A stretch of DNA of 9,085 nucleotides, from NCBI GenBank assembly GCA_002435545.1, contig DJNB01000178.1:1-9085 (forward strand). The letters are read 5' to 3'. Below, in pieces: positions 1-6,504 of the stretch; position 1 is the stretch's first letter; each line of letters begins with the position of its first letter. A program made the translations under genes and the position numbers. Source of the DNA: Lachnoclostridium sp. UBA6475. Lineage in GTDB: Bacteria > Bacillota > Clostridia > Lachnospirales > Lachnospiraceae. The notes beneath the pieces were generated by a model. That model saw nothing but the letters and a program-made list of their open reading frames with translations. It searched no databases and was not told the DNA's origin.

Positions 1-773
1 GAGCCGGTATCGGAAATGGCGAAATGAATGCCGTCCGGGTCTACCTGATGCCAATATTTGGCAGTAATATAATGTCCCAGCGGATATTTATAATTGTGTG
101 TCGTGATCTTGGGATAAGACGTCGTACCCGAAGTAAAGAACATCAGCATCGGATCGTCTCCGCCCGGCACATCTTTTGGTTTGGTAAAATTCGCCGAAAA
201 GTACTGGATATCTTTATTAAAGCAGTGCCAGGACTCACGCGCGCCGCCTACCATGATCTTCAATTTCAATGTCGTATTTCCGCGGGATGCCTTATCGACT
301 TCACGGGAAACGTCGCCGTCTGCCGTACATACAACCGCATCCACCTCGCCTGCTTTGAAACGGTATTCAAAGTCTTTGCGGGTAAGCAGGTTGGTCGCAG
401 GGATCGCGATCGCTCCGATCTTATGAAGCGCAAGGATGGAGAACCAGAACTGGAAATGACGTTTCAGAACGAGCATTACCTTGTCTCCGCGCTTAATTCC
501 GAGGTAACTGAAATAATTTGCTGTCATATTGGTAAATTTTGCGATATCACGGAATGTAAAATAACGTTCTCTTCCATCTTTTGATACGTGAAGCATTGCC
601 AGTTTGTCCGGACATTTTTTTGCCATGACATCGATTACATCATATGAAAAGTTAAAATTCTCATCGTTTTTAAATTTTATGGAATTTAAAATTCCGTCTT
701 CTCCAAATCCTGTTTCAATATACTGATCCGCGATTCCGACCAAATCAAACTTCTTTCCTTCGGTATAACTCAT
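1..773 (-). CDS. Acyl-/acetyl-CoA synthetase (AMP-binding enzyme), N-terminal part, cut by window edge
   Basis: This is the first 257 codons of an ANL-superfamily acyl-CoA synthetase. Such enzymes activate a carboxylic acid with ATP to an acyl-adenylate and then form the CoA thioester in the cytoplasm. The phosphate-binding loop reads TSGTTSYPK (residues 214-222). It is followed by a region ending HFAISDTG, which resembles the ADTGW motif of acetyl-CoA and medium-chain (ACSM-type) synthetases. The usual glycine of TSGTTG is serine here (TCT codon). The start at 773 is chosen because GGAG lies 6 nt upstream; an in-frame ATG at 785 has no good ribosome binding site. The catalytic C-terminal domain is outside the window, so substrate (acetate, medium-chain or aromatic acid) cannot be decided. 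The gene has its own promoter and operator-like palindrome, so it is probably regulated separately from the rest of the window. Confidence 0.9.
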   Translation of the reverse strand, partial: MSYTEGKKFDLVGIADQYIETGFGEDGILNSIKFKNDENFNFSYDVIDVMAKKCPDKLAMLHVSKDGRERYFTFRDIAKFTNMTANYFSYLGIKRGDKVMLVLKRHFQFWFSILALHKIGAIAIPATNLLTRKDFEYRFKAGEVDAVVCTADGDVSREVDKASRGNTTLKLKIMVGGARESWHCFNKDIQYFSANFTKPKDVPGGDDPMLMFFTSGTTSYPKITTHNYKYPLGHYITAKYWHQVDPDGIHFAISDTG

Positions 774-833
774 ATCTTTCTCCATTTCTGCGTTCGTAAT
801 CACGCCAAATCTATCTTGTTTTAATTTACACCT

Positions 834-856
834 CATGTAGTTTTCAAAACTACGTG
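834..856. promoter_or_regulatory. Operator-like palindrome at the transcription start of the acyl-CoA synthetase gene
   Basis: A perfect 8-bp inverted repeat (GTAGTTTT / AAAACTAC, one central base, 837-853) extends to a 23-bp palindrome with one mismatched pair (836/854). On the minus strand it begins just downstream of the -10 box, at about +1 to +23. This is a typical place for a repressor to block initiation. There is no U-run beside it, so it is not a terminator. I do not recognise the site as that of a specific regulator. A MarR or TetR type dimer is a guess from symmetry and position only. Confidence 0.6.
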
Positions 857-863
857 TATCTTT

Positions 864-892
864 ATCATATACTACACAATCCCTAGTGTCAA
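864..892 (-). promoter_or_regulatory. Near-consensus sigma-A promoter of the acyl-CoA synthetase gene
   Basis: Read on the minus strand, a perfect -35 box TTGACA (887-892) is followed after 17 bp by TATGAT (864-869), one base off consensus. The start would be near 857, leaving a leader of about 84 nt before the ATG at 773. A promoter this strong paired with a palindrome at +1 fits a gene kept off by a repressor and strongly induced on release. Confidence 0.8.
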
Positions 893-948
893 GTGACTTT
901 TTACGGTTTCGTGAATATTTTATACTATTTACATTTTCTTTATTTCTT

Positions 949-976
949 TTACTATTTTTATATGATAAAATAGTAA
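949..976 (+). promoter_or_regulatory. Inverted repeat around the -10 region of the NusG-II/Gx unit
   Basis: TTACTATTTT (949-958) and its exact reverse complement AAAATAGTAA (967-976) flank an 8-bp spacer. A possible extended -10 element, TG-A-TAAAAT (963-971), lies inside it. The matching -35 (TTTCTT, 943-948) is poor. An alternative is TTTACA (928-933) with TACTAT (950-955) at 16 bp. Either way the palindrome overlaps promoter elements and would suit a repressor, or an activator compensating for the weak -35. A further copy of the half-site core, TACTATTT, lies at 923-930. The repeat is AT-rich, so the exact promoter is uncertain. Confidence 0.5.
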
Positions 977-1007
977 GAAAATAAGCGAAAAGGAGTTGAG
1001 ATTCGTC

Positions 1008-1385
1008 ATGAAGAAAACCCACATGGATATCTTCTTTCTGGCCGGGCTTCTGATCCTCGGACTGCTCCTCGCCGGATCTGTCTATCTGCCGCGCGTGGAA
1101 AATGGTTCCGTCGTAGAGGTCCGCGTCAAGGGAAAAGTCACTGCCACCTATCCGCTTTCTTCTAACATAGAGAAAACGATCACGACAGAAGATGGCGATT
1201 CCAACACATTTTGCATCAAAGATCATAAAGTTACGATGAAAACGGCGTCCTGCCCGGATCAGATCTGTGTCCGCACGAAAGGCATTTCAAAGACCGGAGA
1301 AAGCATTGTATGCCTTCCCCACCAGGTTGTCCTCGCGATCACCTCTTCCGGCACAGTACCCGAATTGGACGGCATCAGCGGATAA
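1008..1385 (+). CDS. Membrane-anchored NusG domain II-containing protein
   Basis: A 125-residue protein with a single N-terminal hydrophobic segment (about residues 8-27) acting as anchor or uncleaved signal, then a small extracytoplasmic domain. The C-terminal motif around residues 81-108 (SCPDQICV, then KGISKTGESIVCLPHQVVL) matches the NusG domain II family (Pfam NusG_II), whose function is not established. Cysteines at 69, 82, 87 and 102 could support a disulfide or metal site outside the membrane. AGGAG at 991-995 lies 12 nt before the ATG at 1008, somewhat long. A TTG at 996 directly abuts the AGGAG and is unlikely. The next gene follows after 15 bp. From knowledge of the family, NusG-II and Gx genes often sit together in Firmicutes, sometimes near ApbE/FMN redox genes, which suggests a shared envelope role. 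The name does not imply transcription elongation activity. Confidence 0.88.
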   Translation: MKKTHMDIFFLAGLLILGLLLAGSVYLPRVENGSVVEVRVKGKVTATYPLSSNIEKTITTEDGDSNTFCIKDHKVTMKTASCPDQICVRTKGISKTGESIVCLPHQVVLAITSSGTVPELDGISG

Positions 1386-1400
1386 ACAAAGGAGACTGCT

Positions 1401-1895
1401 ATGAATCGATCAAAAAAAATTGCAGAATATGCGCTTTATACGGCATTGGCATTTTTATTTGGCTATCTTGAAAACCTTTTTCCGCTGCCACTGCCATTTC
1501 CGGGGATGAAGATCGGATTTGCCAATTTGATCTTTCTTCTTACATTATATAAGAAAGGATTGCGTTACACCCTTTCGCTGTCCCTTTTGAGAATTGTCCT
1601 CAGTGCCTTTACTTTCGGCAGTTTATTCAGCTTGTTATACAGCCTCGCCGGAAGTATTCTCAGCATCTTTTTGATGGCTTTCCTCAAATGGGCCGCCAAA
1701 GACAGGTTATCCATGCTCTCTGTCAGTGCTGCCGGCGGCATCACCCACTGTATGGGACAATGGCTCGCAGCTTCCCTGGTCGTAGGCTTTGATTCCCTTC
1801 GCTGGTATGCACCCGTTTTGTATTTCAGCGGAGCCATGTCCGGATTTTTTATCGGTTTTTTGGCAATGCAGTGCGCGAAACGTGGGGCGCTGTAA
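1401..1895 (+). CDS. Gx-family membrane protein (heptaprenyl diphosphate synthase component I-like)
   Basis: A 164-residue, very hydrophobic protein with roughly five to six predicted membrane segments. It carries family hallmarks of the Hpre_diP_synt_I / Gx transporter group: PGMKIGFAN at 34-42, GSLFSLLYSLAGSILS at 73-88, and GGITHCMGQWLAA at 112-124. At 117 there is a cysteine where I recall relatives often having asparagine (HNxGQ). Despite the inherited name, this fold resembles small integral-membrane substrate-binding (ECF S-type) proteins more than a soluble prenyl transferase. A transport role, possibly for a quinone or isoprenoid-related compound, is inference. AAAGGAG lies 6 nt before the ATG, 15 bp after the NusG-II gene, so the two are probably one transcript. 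I see no convincing terminator after it, only AT-rich sequence. Confidence 0.88.
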   Translation: MNRSKKIAEYALYTALAFLFGYLENLFPLPLPFPGMKIGFANLIFLLTLYKKGLRYTLSLSLLRIVLSAFTFGSLFSLLYSLAGSILSIFLMAFLKWAAKDRLSMLSVSAAGGITHCMGQWLAASLVVGFDSLRWYAPVLYFSGAMSGFFIGFLAMQCAKRGAL

Positions 1896-1934
1896 TCTTT
1901 TACCTATATTTTATATATTTTTATATTTATTTTA

Positions 1935-1963
1935 TTGACTAATCTCTCGACTCGTGATAGAAT
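1935..1963 (+). promoter_or_regulatory. Sigma-A promoter of the AbrB-family gene
   Basis: TTGACT (1935-1940), a 17-bp spacer and TAGAAT (1958-1963), each box one base from consensus. Transcription would start near 1970, giving a leader of about 70 nt before the ATG at 2041. The leader carries two tiny in-frame possibilities (GTG at 1983, ATG at 1996) with badly spaced ribosome binding sites, which I do not call as genes. Confidence 0.75.
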
Positions 1964-2040
1964 GTAAATCGTTGAAGGGGTTGTGAGTACAGAATATGCA
2001 AAAAATTTCTTTCAATAACTAAAAAAAGGGGAAGACGACC

Positions 2041-2298
2041 ATGAGTAAAAATGTAGGAATTGTACGTCGTTTGGATAACTTAGGAAGAGTTACCATTCCG
2101 ATGGAAATGAGAAAATCACTTGGAATTGAGAATCGCGGAGAAGTAGAGATTTCTGCTCAGAAAAATGCGATCATGATCAAAAAATATGAGCCTGTTGATG
2201 TATTTACCGGTTCAGATAAAGACCTGATTGAATACGAAGGAAAATTGGTTTCCGTAGCTTCAATCGAGGCATTGGCTAAGCTAGCTGGTTTAATTTAA
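2041..2298 (+). CDS. AbrB-family transition-state type DNA-binding regulator
   Basis: An 85-residue protein whose N-terminal 50 residues form a classic AbrB/SpoVT swapped-hairpin DNA-binding domain: GIVRRLDNLGRVTIP (6-20), then MRKSLGI and MIKKYEP. This closely resembles B. subtilis AbrB (GIVRKVDELGRVVIP). The remaining 35 residues (FTGSDKDLIEYEGKLV) match AbrB's multimerisation tail in layout but are shorter; AbrB is about 95 residues. It probably binds DNA as a dimer or tetramer and controls growth-phase genes; its targets cannot be read here. AGGGGAAG lies about 6 nt before the ATG. It is monocistronic, with its own promoter and two terminators. It lies beside rsmI in convergent orientation, as abrB does beside yabC/rsmI in B. 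subtilis. Whether it is the true AbrB orthologue is inference. Confidence 0.93.
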   Translation: MSKNVGIVRRLDNLGRVTIPMEMRKSLGIENRGEVEISAQKNAIMIKKYEPVDVFTGSDKDLIEYEGKLVSVASIEALAKLAGLI

Positions 2299-2317
2299 TC
2301 ATATATCCCTTTAGTGT

Positions 2318-2353
2318 GGCTGGAGCCCCCCTAGACTCCAGCCTTTCCTTTTT
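2318..2353 (+). terminator. Rho-independent terminator of the AbrB-family gene
   Basis: Perfect 8-bp stem GGCTGGAG (2318-2325) / CTCCAGCC (2336-2343) with a 10-nt loop, followed by a T-rich tract with two interrupting cytosines (2344-2353). It lies 19 bp after the AbrB stop codon. Confidence 0.85.
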
Positions 2354-2358
2354 GTTTT

Positions 2359-2384
2359 AAGTAACCGTATGGTTACTTTTTTTT
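2359..2384 (+). terminator. Second, tandem rho-independent terminator
   Basis: Stem AAGTAACC / GGTTACTT (2359-2366 and 2371-2378) closed by the tetraloop GTAT, followed by an unbroken T-run to 2384. It points the same way as the first terminator and has a better T-run though a weaker stem. It probably serves as back-up against read-through into the convergent operon. Confidence 0.8.
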
Positions 2385-2410
2385 ATTTGTATCCGACGAC
2401 TGCGCACGGC

Positions 2411-2449
2411 AAAAAAAAGCGCAGGCACCCTCGTTTCAGCTGCCTGCGC
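2411..2449 (-). terminator. Rho-independent terminator of the long minus-strand operon
   Basis: Nine-bp GC-rich stem GCGCAGGCA (2419-2427) / TGCCTGCGC (2441-2449) with a 13-nt loop. Eight A residues at 2411-2418 read as a U-run on the minus strand. It lies 9 bp beyond the rsmI stop codon, so rsmI is the last gene of the operon. Confidence 0.9.
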
Positions 2450-2458
2450 GGTATCATT

Positions 2459-3298
2459 TTATTTCATCAATTCTTTGTATACCTGGTTTTTCGTCATACC
2501 GCGGTCTTTTGCCACCGCTTTCATTGCCTCTTTCCGCTCCATTCCCTGGGCGAGATAGTTCTGCATATGTTCTTCGATCGGAACCTGTTCCCATTTCTGC
2601 TGTTCCAGGCTTTCCAGTTCTTCAATGTCCGCGCCCTCCACAACAAATACAAATTCGCCCTTCGGCTCATTTTTTTCATAATACGAACAAGCCTCTTCCA
2701 GCGTACACTGCATCACCTTTTCGTGCCGTTTGGTAAGTTCCTTGCACACTGCGATCTTACGCGTTCCCGGCAGCACTTCCGCGACTGCCTGTAATGTCTT
2801 TACCAACCGGTGCGGCGCCTCGTAAAATACCGTCGTATACGTCGTATTTTTCAGGCGTTCTAAGGCTCTTGCCCGTTCTTTCTTATCCATCGGCAGAAAA
2901 CCTTCAAAAGCAAACTGGCGCGTCGAAAGGCCACCCAGCGTAAGCGCGGTGATGACGGCAGAAGCTCCCGGCAGAGAGGTCACCGGAATCCCGGCTTCGT
3001 AAGCTGCCAGCGCCAGTTCCGCTCCCGGATCCGAGATCGCGGGCGTACCGGCATCCGTCACGACGGCAATGTCTTTTCCTGCCAGCAGTTCATTGACCAG
3101 CACTCCGGTCTTCTGATATTTATTGTGTTCGTGATAACTGGTAAGTGGTGTCTTGATATCAAAATGATTGAGAAGTTTGATCGTCTGTCTGGTGTCCTCC
3201 GCCGCGATCAGATCCACTTCTTTCAATGTCCGAAGCACGCGCAGTGTGATATCTTCCAGATTCCCGATCGGCGTAGCACACAAATATAATGTTCCCAT
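2459..3298 (-). CDS. rsmI: 16S rRNA (cytidine(1402)-2'-O)-methyltransferase RsmI
   Basis: A 279-residue, full-length member of the tetrapyrrole-methylase-fold RsmI family (B. subtilis YabC). It uses S-adenosylmethionine to 2'-O-methylate C1402 of 16S rRNA in the decoding centre of the small subunit. Visible motifs are LYLCATPIGNLEDIT near the N-terminus (4-18), AAEDTR (32-37), VVTDAGTPAISDPG (79-92), LPGASAVITAL (109-119), FEGFLP (131-136), FYEAPHR (158-164) and CKELTKRHE (185-193). All are characteristic and intact. GAGG lies 5 nt before the ATG. The gene follows trmN6 by 14 bp and ends just before the operon terminator. A short helical C-terminal tail (about 244-279) looks like the small accessory domain found in many RsmI proteins. 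Confidence 0.97.
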   Translation of the reverse strand: MGTLYLCATPIGNLEDITLRVLRTLKEVDLIAAEDTRQTIKLLNHFDIKTPLTSYHEHNKYQKTGVLVNELLAGKDIAVVTDAGTPAISDPGAELALAAYEAGIPVTSLPGASAVITALTLGGLSTRQFAFEGFLPMDKKERARALERLKNTTYTTVFYEAPHRLVKTLQAVAEVLPGTRKIAVCKELTKRHEKVMQCTLEEACSYYEKNEPKGEFVFVVEGADIEELESLEQQKWEQVPIEEHMQNYLAQGMERKEAMKAVAKDRGMTKNQVYKELMK

Positions 3299-3312
3299 AA
3301 TAGCCTCATTTC

Positions 3313-4044
3313 CTAGTAATTCTGTAACAATTGTTCGGTATACACATTTACCTCTTTGTATACGATAAGCGGCTTTTCTATCTTCATGCCCAGATTGCCG
3401 CCCCGTGTGCCCTCGATCAATACCATATTGGGTTCCTTGTCCACATACGGATAGACGAGCTGCATCCGTTTGGGTTCGATCCGGCAGGCGGTCATTTTAC
3501 TCATAATCTCGCCAAGCCTCGACGGGCGGTGCACCATAAAGAAATGTCCGCCGGGTTTCAGCAGTTTTGCACTTGCATTCAGCACATCATCCAGCGTGCA
3601 TTTTAACTCATGGCGCGCGATCGCCTTATGCCCCGTCGGATTGGTAAGTCCGTGAGATTCACTCATATACGGCGGATTGGTCGTTATGACATCAAAAGAA
3701 GCCGCTCCAAAAATCACCGCCGCTTCTTTGATATCTCCTGTCGTAATATGCACTCTGGAGTCTAATTTATTGTACCCGACACTCCGTCTCGCCATGTCGG
3801 CGATGTCGGCCTGAATTTCCAGTCCTTCGATATGCTCTGCCTTAGTCTTTGCGGACAAAAGGATCGGAATGATACCATTGCCGCAGCCGAGATCCAGTAC
3901 ATTTTTGCCTTCCGGCACACGGACAAAGGACGAAAGCAGTACCGCATCCATGCCAAAACAAAACCATTTGGGGTTCTGGATAAGCATCAAACCGCCGCGC
4001 TGCAGATCATCCAGCCGTTCCCCCGGTAATATCCAGTCGTTCAT
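3313..4044 (-). CDS. trmN6: tRNA1(Val) (adenine(37)-N6)-methyltransferase-like, TrmN6/YabB family
   Basis: A 243-residue Rossmann-fold SAM-dependent methyltransferase. The SAM-binding loop is VLDLGCGNGIIPILL (49-63), the acidic strand is EGLEIQ (73-78), and the catalytic NPPY motif (123-126) marks it as an N6-adenine or N5-glutamine type enzyme. The N-terminal FCFGMDAVLLSSF (28-40) is typical of the YfiC/YabB group (COG4123). E. coli YfiC methylates A37 of tRNA1(Val). Applying that substrate here is inference, since some relatives may act on other tRNAs. Its ATG overlaps the ricT stop codon (TGATG), so translation is probably coupled. The small yazA (GIY-YIG) gene that separates yabB from yabC in B. 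subtilis is absent; rsmI follows after 14 bp. Confidence 0.9.
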   Translation of the reverse strand: MNDWILPGERLDDLQRGGLMLIQNPKWFCFGMDAVLLSSFVRVPEGKNVLDLGCGNGIIPILLSAKTKAEHIEGLEIQADIADMARRSVGYNKLDSRVHITTGDIKEAAVIFGAASFDVITTNPPYMSESHGLTNPTGHKAIARHELKCTLDDVLNASAKLLKPGGHFFMVHRPSRLGEIMSKMTACRIEPKRMQLVYPYVDKEPNMVLIEGTRGGNLGMKIEKPLIVYKEVNVYTEQLLQNY

Positions 4045-4955
4045 CAGATCTTTGATTTACCTTCCTTTTTTTCCATCGCTTCCAGCGCTTTTAATTCTTT
4101 GTCTTCCTCATGTTTTCCGTGGTCGCGTTTGCGGTCCTTCCGGAATTTCAGTTCTGCCGCCGCATATTCACGCACTTCCTTTTCGTCATTGTCAAGGGTT
4201 ACGATGACGCGGACTTTCTGCTTCAATACACTGACATTCTGCACTTCTCCATTGAGTCCGTCCGGCGTTTTCACGCGCGTTCCGACATTTGGCAGGCTCC
4301 GGTTCAGTTCCTCGTATGCCTCTTCCTCATTTTTCAGGCAGCACATCAGGCGACCGCACACTCCTGAAATCTTCGTTGGATTGAGTGACAGGTTCTGCTC
4401 TTTTGCCATTTTGATGGAAACCGGCGCAAATTCGGAAAGATAGGTATGACAGCAGAGTGCTCTTCCGCAGATACCGATGCCGCCGCACAGCTTTGTCTCA
4501 TCGCGGACTCCGATCTGGCGCAGTTCAATACGCGTACGGAATACCGACGCGAGATCTTTTACCAGTTCACGGAAGTCGATTCTTCCATCTGCCGTAAAAT
4601 AAAACAACAGTTTGTTGCGGTCGAACGTATATTCTGCCGCGATCAGTTTCATTTCCAATTTATGTTTGGCAATTTTTTGTTTGCAGATCACAAAGGCCTC
4701 TGCTTCTTTCTCCCGGTTTTTTTCCTCCTGGTCTTTGTCCTCTCTCGTCGCAAGACGAACGATTCCTTTCAGAGGTGCTACAATCTTTTCTTCCGGCATT
4801 TCCGTCGGTGGAAGAACTACTGTCCCCATCTCGACTCCTTTTGCCGTCTCTACGATCACACGCGTGCCGCGCGTTATATTTTCTTTTTCCTTTCCCGGAT
4901 CAAAATAGTAAATTTTGCCCGCCTGGCGGAAACGTACTCCGATAATAATCTTCAC
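4044..4955 (-). CDS. ricT: RicT/YaaT, PSP1-domain iron-sulfur protein of the Ric (Y-) complex
   Basis: A 303-residue PSP1-domain protein, called stage 0 sporulation protein YaaT or RicT in B. subtilis. There it works with RicA and RicF as a soluble complex carrying [4Fe-4S] clusters, promoting RNase Y-dependent mRNA maturation and sporulation, competence and biofilm development. The cysteine-rich core is complete: CGGIGICGRALCC (C157, C163, C168, C169) and CGRLMCC (C200, C205, C206). The N-terminal half has the PSP1 features YYFDPG and VETAKGVEMGTV. The last 35 residues are highly charged and lysine/glutamate-rich, probably disordered. The start is GTG, chosen because GAGG lies 7 nt upstream. 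It follows holB by 24 bp and overlaps trmN6. The yabA gene next to yaaT in B. subtilis is missing. RicA and RicF are not encoded in this window. Confidence 0.95.
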   Translation of the reverse strand: MKIIIGVRFRQAGKIYYFDPGKEKENITRGTRVIVETAKGVEMGTVVLPPTEMPEEKIVAPLKGIVRLATREDKDQEEKNREKEAEAFVICKQKIAKHKLEMKLIAAEYTFDRNKLLFYFTADGRIDFRELVKDLASVFRTRIELRQIGVRDETKLCGGIGICGRALCCHTYLSEFAPVSIKMAKEQNLSLNPTKISGVCGRLMCCLKNEEEAYEELNRSLPNVGTRVKTPDGLNGEVQNVSVLKQKVRVIVTLDNDEKEVREYAAAELKFRKDRKRDHGKHEEDKELKALEAMEKKEGKSKI

Positions 4956-4979
4956 TTTTTTACCTCACTTTATCTATTC

Positions 4980-5966
4980 TTACTGCTTCATCGTACAAAG
5001 CATGAGTTCCATCGCCACCTCAAAGTTTACATTGGCTTTGAGACGAAGTTTCGCTTTGTCAAAAGCACTTAATATCTCTTCTATCTTTTCGTAATCACGC
5101 TGACTGGCTTCTTCCGATATCGCACGGAATTCGCTCTGAAATACCAGCTGATTCATATTTTTGGTTGCTTTAAATAAAAGCACATCGCGATACCAGAGAA
5201 CCATAAGATCAATATAATCTTTGATATTGTCCTTGTCTTCCCCGATCTCTTTTATTTTTTCCAGCATTTCCGAAACGGTCATATTTCTTACATTTTTTAA
5301 CAAATACAATACCTGATTCTTTTTTTCCTCAAAATCTTCGGATTCAATATAGCGGATCGCTTTTCCAAGATTTCCCTGCGCAAATATGGCGCTCGTCCGT
5401 GCGCGGTAATCCACCACATGATACGTATCGATCAGATATTTCTCGATTGCCGCCGTCGTAAGCGGTCGAAACTCCAGCGTCAGACATCTTGACTGGATCG
5501 TTGGCAGGATCGCACTCATATTACTCGTGAGCAGAATGATGATCCCGTATTCCGGCGGCTCCTCAATCGTTTTCAAGAGAGCATTCTGCGCCGCCTCGGT
5601 CATTCTCTCCGCCTCCGGCACGATAAAGATTTTGTATGGACTCGAAAATGGTTTGATCGCCATCTCAGAATTGATCTTTTCGCGCACATCGTCCACGCCG
5701 ATACTCGATAATTCTCTCGTTACCCAGATCACGTCCGGCTGATTTCCGGAATCAATCTGTTTACAGGACGGACATTTTCCACATGGCCGCACCTCCTGTT
5801 CTGCCGTACATTGGAGTCCGGCTGCAAAGGTTCTCGCCATCGTCTCTTTGCCACAGCCCACTTCGCCCTGGAAAATGTAGGCATGAAACGGCTTATCTTC
5901 GCGGATTGCCATCTGCAAATGTTCTTTTATATCTTCATGTCCCATTATCTCTGAAAATAAAAACAT
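4980..5966 (-). CDS. holB: DNA polymerase III delta' subunit
   Basis: A clamp-loader AAA+ subunit of about 328 residues that helps load the beta sliding clamp at the replication fork. Visible are an intact Walker A GEVGCGKET (34-42), four cysteines of a zinc module (C53, C62, C65, C68; PCGKCPSC), a degenerate Walker B strand KIFIVPEAERM (112-122), AAQNALLKTIEEPP (125-138) and the SRC arginine-finger motif (159-161). HolB and DnaX share this layout. The absence of a long C-terminal tail and the position between yaaR and ricT favour HolB. I prefer the ATG at 5966, preceded by GGTGG at 5 nt. The in-frame ATG at 5978 has AAAGG directly against it with no spacer, and would add four residues. The C-terminal third (about 200-328) is the less conserved collar-like helical domain. 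Confidence 0.93.
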   Translation of the reverse strand: MFLFSEIMGHEDIKEHLQMAIREDKPFHAYIFQGEVGCGKETMARTFAAGLQCTAEQEVRPCGKCPSCKQIDSGNQPDVIWVTRELSSIGVDDVREKINSEMAIKPFSSPYKIFIVPEAERMTEAAQNALLKTIEEPPEYGIIILLTSNMSAILPTIQSRCLTLEFRPLTTAAIEKYLIDTYHVVDYRARTSAIFAQGNLGKAIRYIESEDFEEKKNQVLYLLKNVRNMTVSEMLEKIKEIGEDKDNIKDYIDLMVLWYRDVLLFKATKNMNQLVFQSEFRAISEEASQRDYEKIEEILSAFDKAKLRLKANVNFEVAMELMLCTMKQ

Positions 5967-5984
5967 AGGTACCACCATCCTTTC

Positions 5985-6425
5985 TCATGTCAGTATATCA
6001 AGAAGCATCCCTCGTATCTCATCGATCTTTGCGAGAATCCCAAGGTGGTCTTTTTCTTCTTTGATCAGTTCTCCCGCCAGTTCATCCAATGCCACATTGA
6101 CACGTTTTATCATGCCATACACGCGGTGCCGTCCCCTCCGGTCAAGGAAGTTCTCACGGCTGAATTTGTGCGAACGGTTTACAATCTCGTTCATAAATTC
6201 CTGGATCAGTTTCCGGTACTGGCGCATATCACGCACATCCATGTGCTTTCCAAGTTTTTTCCCCTGCATCGTAATGTCTTCCATCATGAGTGAAAGGCGC
6301 GCCTGTAGGCCCTCTTCTTCCAGAGAACTCATCAACGTGAACTTGAAATCTTCTCCCGTATTCTGCGTCTGTCTTGTCGTCGTTGCAGCCACGGTCTGCT
6401 GCATCGGATCTACTTTAATTTCCAT
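5985..6425 (-). CDS. yaaR: YaaR family protein (DUF327), unknown function
   Basis: A 146-residue, charged, mainly helical protein with no signal peptide or membrane segment. The region from about residue 55 (GKKLGKHMDVRDMRQYRKLIQEFMNE) through HKFSRENFLDRRGRHRVY to the C-terminus is typical of the YaaR/DUF327 family. The family's role is unknown to me. Its constant place directly upstream of holB in Firmicutes suggests a link to replication or nucleotide metabolism, which is only inference. GGAGG lies 9 nt before the ATG. The 79-bp gap before it carries an internal promoter, so yaaR may begin a sub-operon with holB, ricT, trmN6 and rsmI. holB follows after 18 bp. Confidence 0.9.
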   Translation of the reverse strand: MEIKVDPMQQTVAATTTRQTQNTGEDFKFTLMSSLEEEGLQARLSLMMEDITMQGKKLGKHMDVRDMRQYRKLIQEFMNEIVNRSHKFSRENFLDRRGRHRVYGMIKRVNVALDELAGELIKEEKDHLGILAKIDEIRGMLLDILT

Positions 6426-6466
6426 CCTTTCACACCTCCCTCAAAATGCAATCCATTCCATCTTTA

Positions 6467-6496
6467 AGTATACCATGAAATTCGCTGGTGTTGCAA
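6467..6496 (-). promoter_or_regulatory. Internal promoter ahead of yaaR
   Basis: On the minus strand, TTGCAA (6491-6496), an 18-bp spacer and TATACT (6467-6472), the last preceded by TG one base upstream (extended -10). The 16 bases covering this -10 (6461-6476) are identical to those of the promoter ahead of the decarboxylase gene (8548-8563). Transcription would start near 6460, about 35 nt before the yaaR ATG. This would allow holB and the downstream genes to be expressed independently of the first two genes. Confidence 0.6.
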
Positions 6497-6504
6497 CCAG
6501 AAAA

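Noticed and set aside
24..584. A 186-codon plus-strand frame at the left edge
   Set aside because: It is antisense to the acyl-CoA synthetase, whose motifs are clear, and has no start signals.
949..976. The 10-bp inverted repeat as a terminator for the upstream or minus strand
   Set aside because: No U-run follows on either strand and no gene ends beside it; a protein-binding site fits better.
1866..1932. Terminator after the Gx gene
   Set aside because: Only a 4-bp GCGC match inside the coding end and AT-rich sequence follow; no stable stem with a T-run could be found.
1983..2022. Leader peptides ahead of the AbrB-family gene (GTG at 1983, 11 codons; ATG at 1996, 8 codons)
   Set aside because: The only purine-rich site (about 1975-1980) is 2 nt from the first and about 15 nt from the second start, so neither would be translated well.
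2369..2794. A 141-codon plus-strand frame after the AbrB terminators
   Set aside because: It begins inside a terminator hairpin and runs antisense to rsmI; no ribosome binding site.
6484..6501. CTGGT/ACCAG stem between the guanylate-kinase-like gene and yaaR as a terminator
   Set aside because: The stem is only 5 bp and lacks a U-run; the spot fits an internal promoter better.
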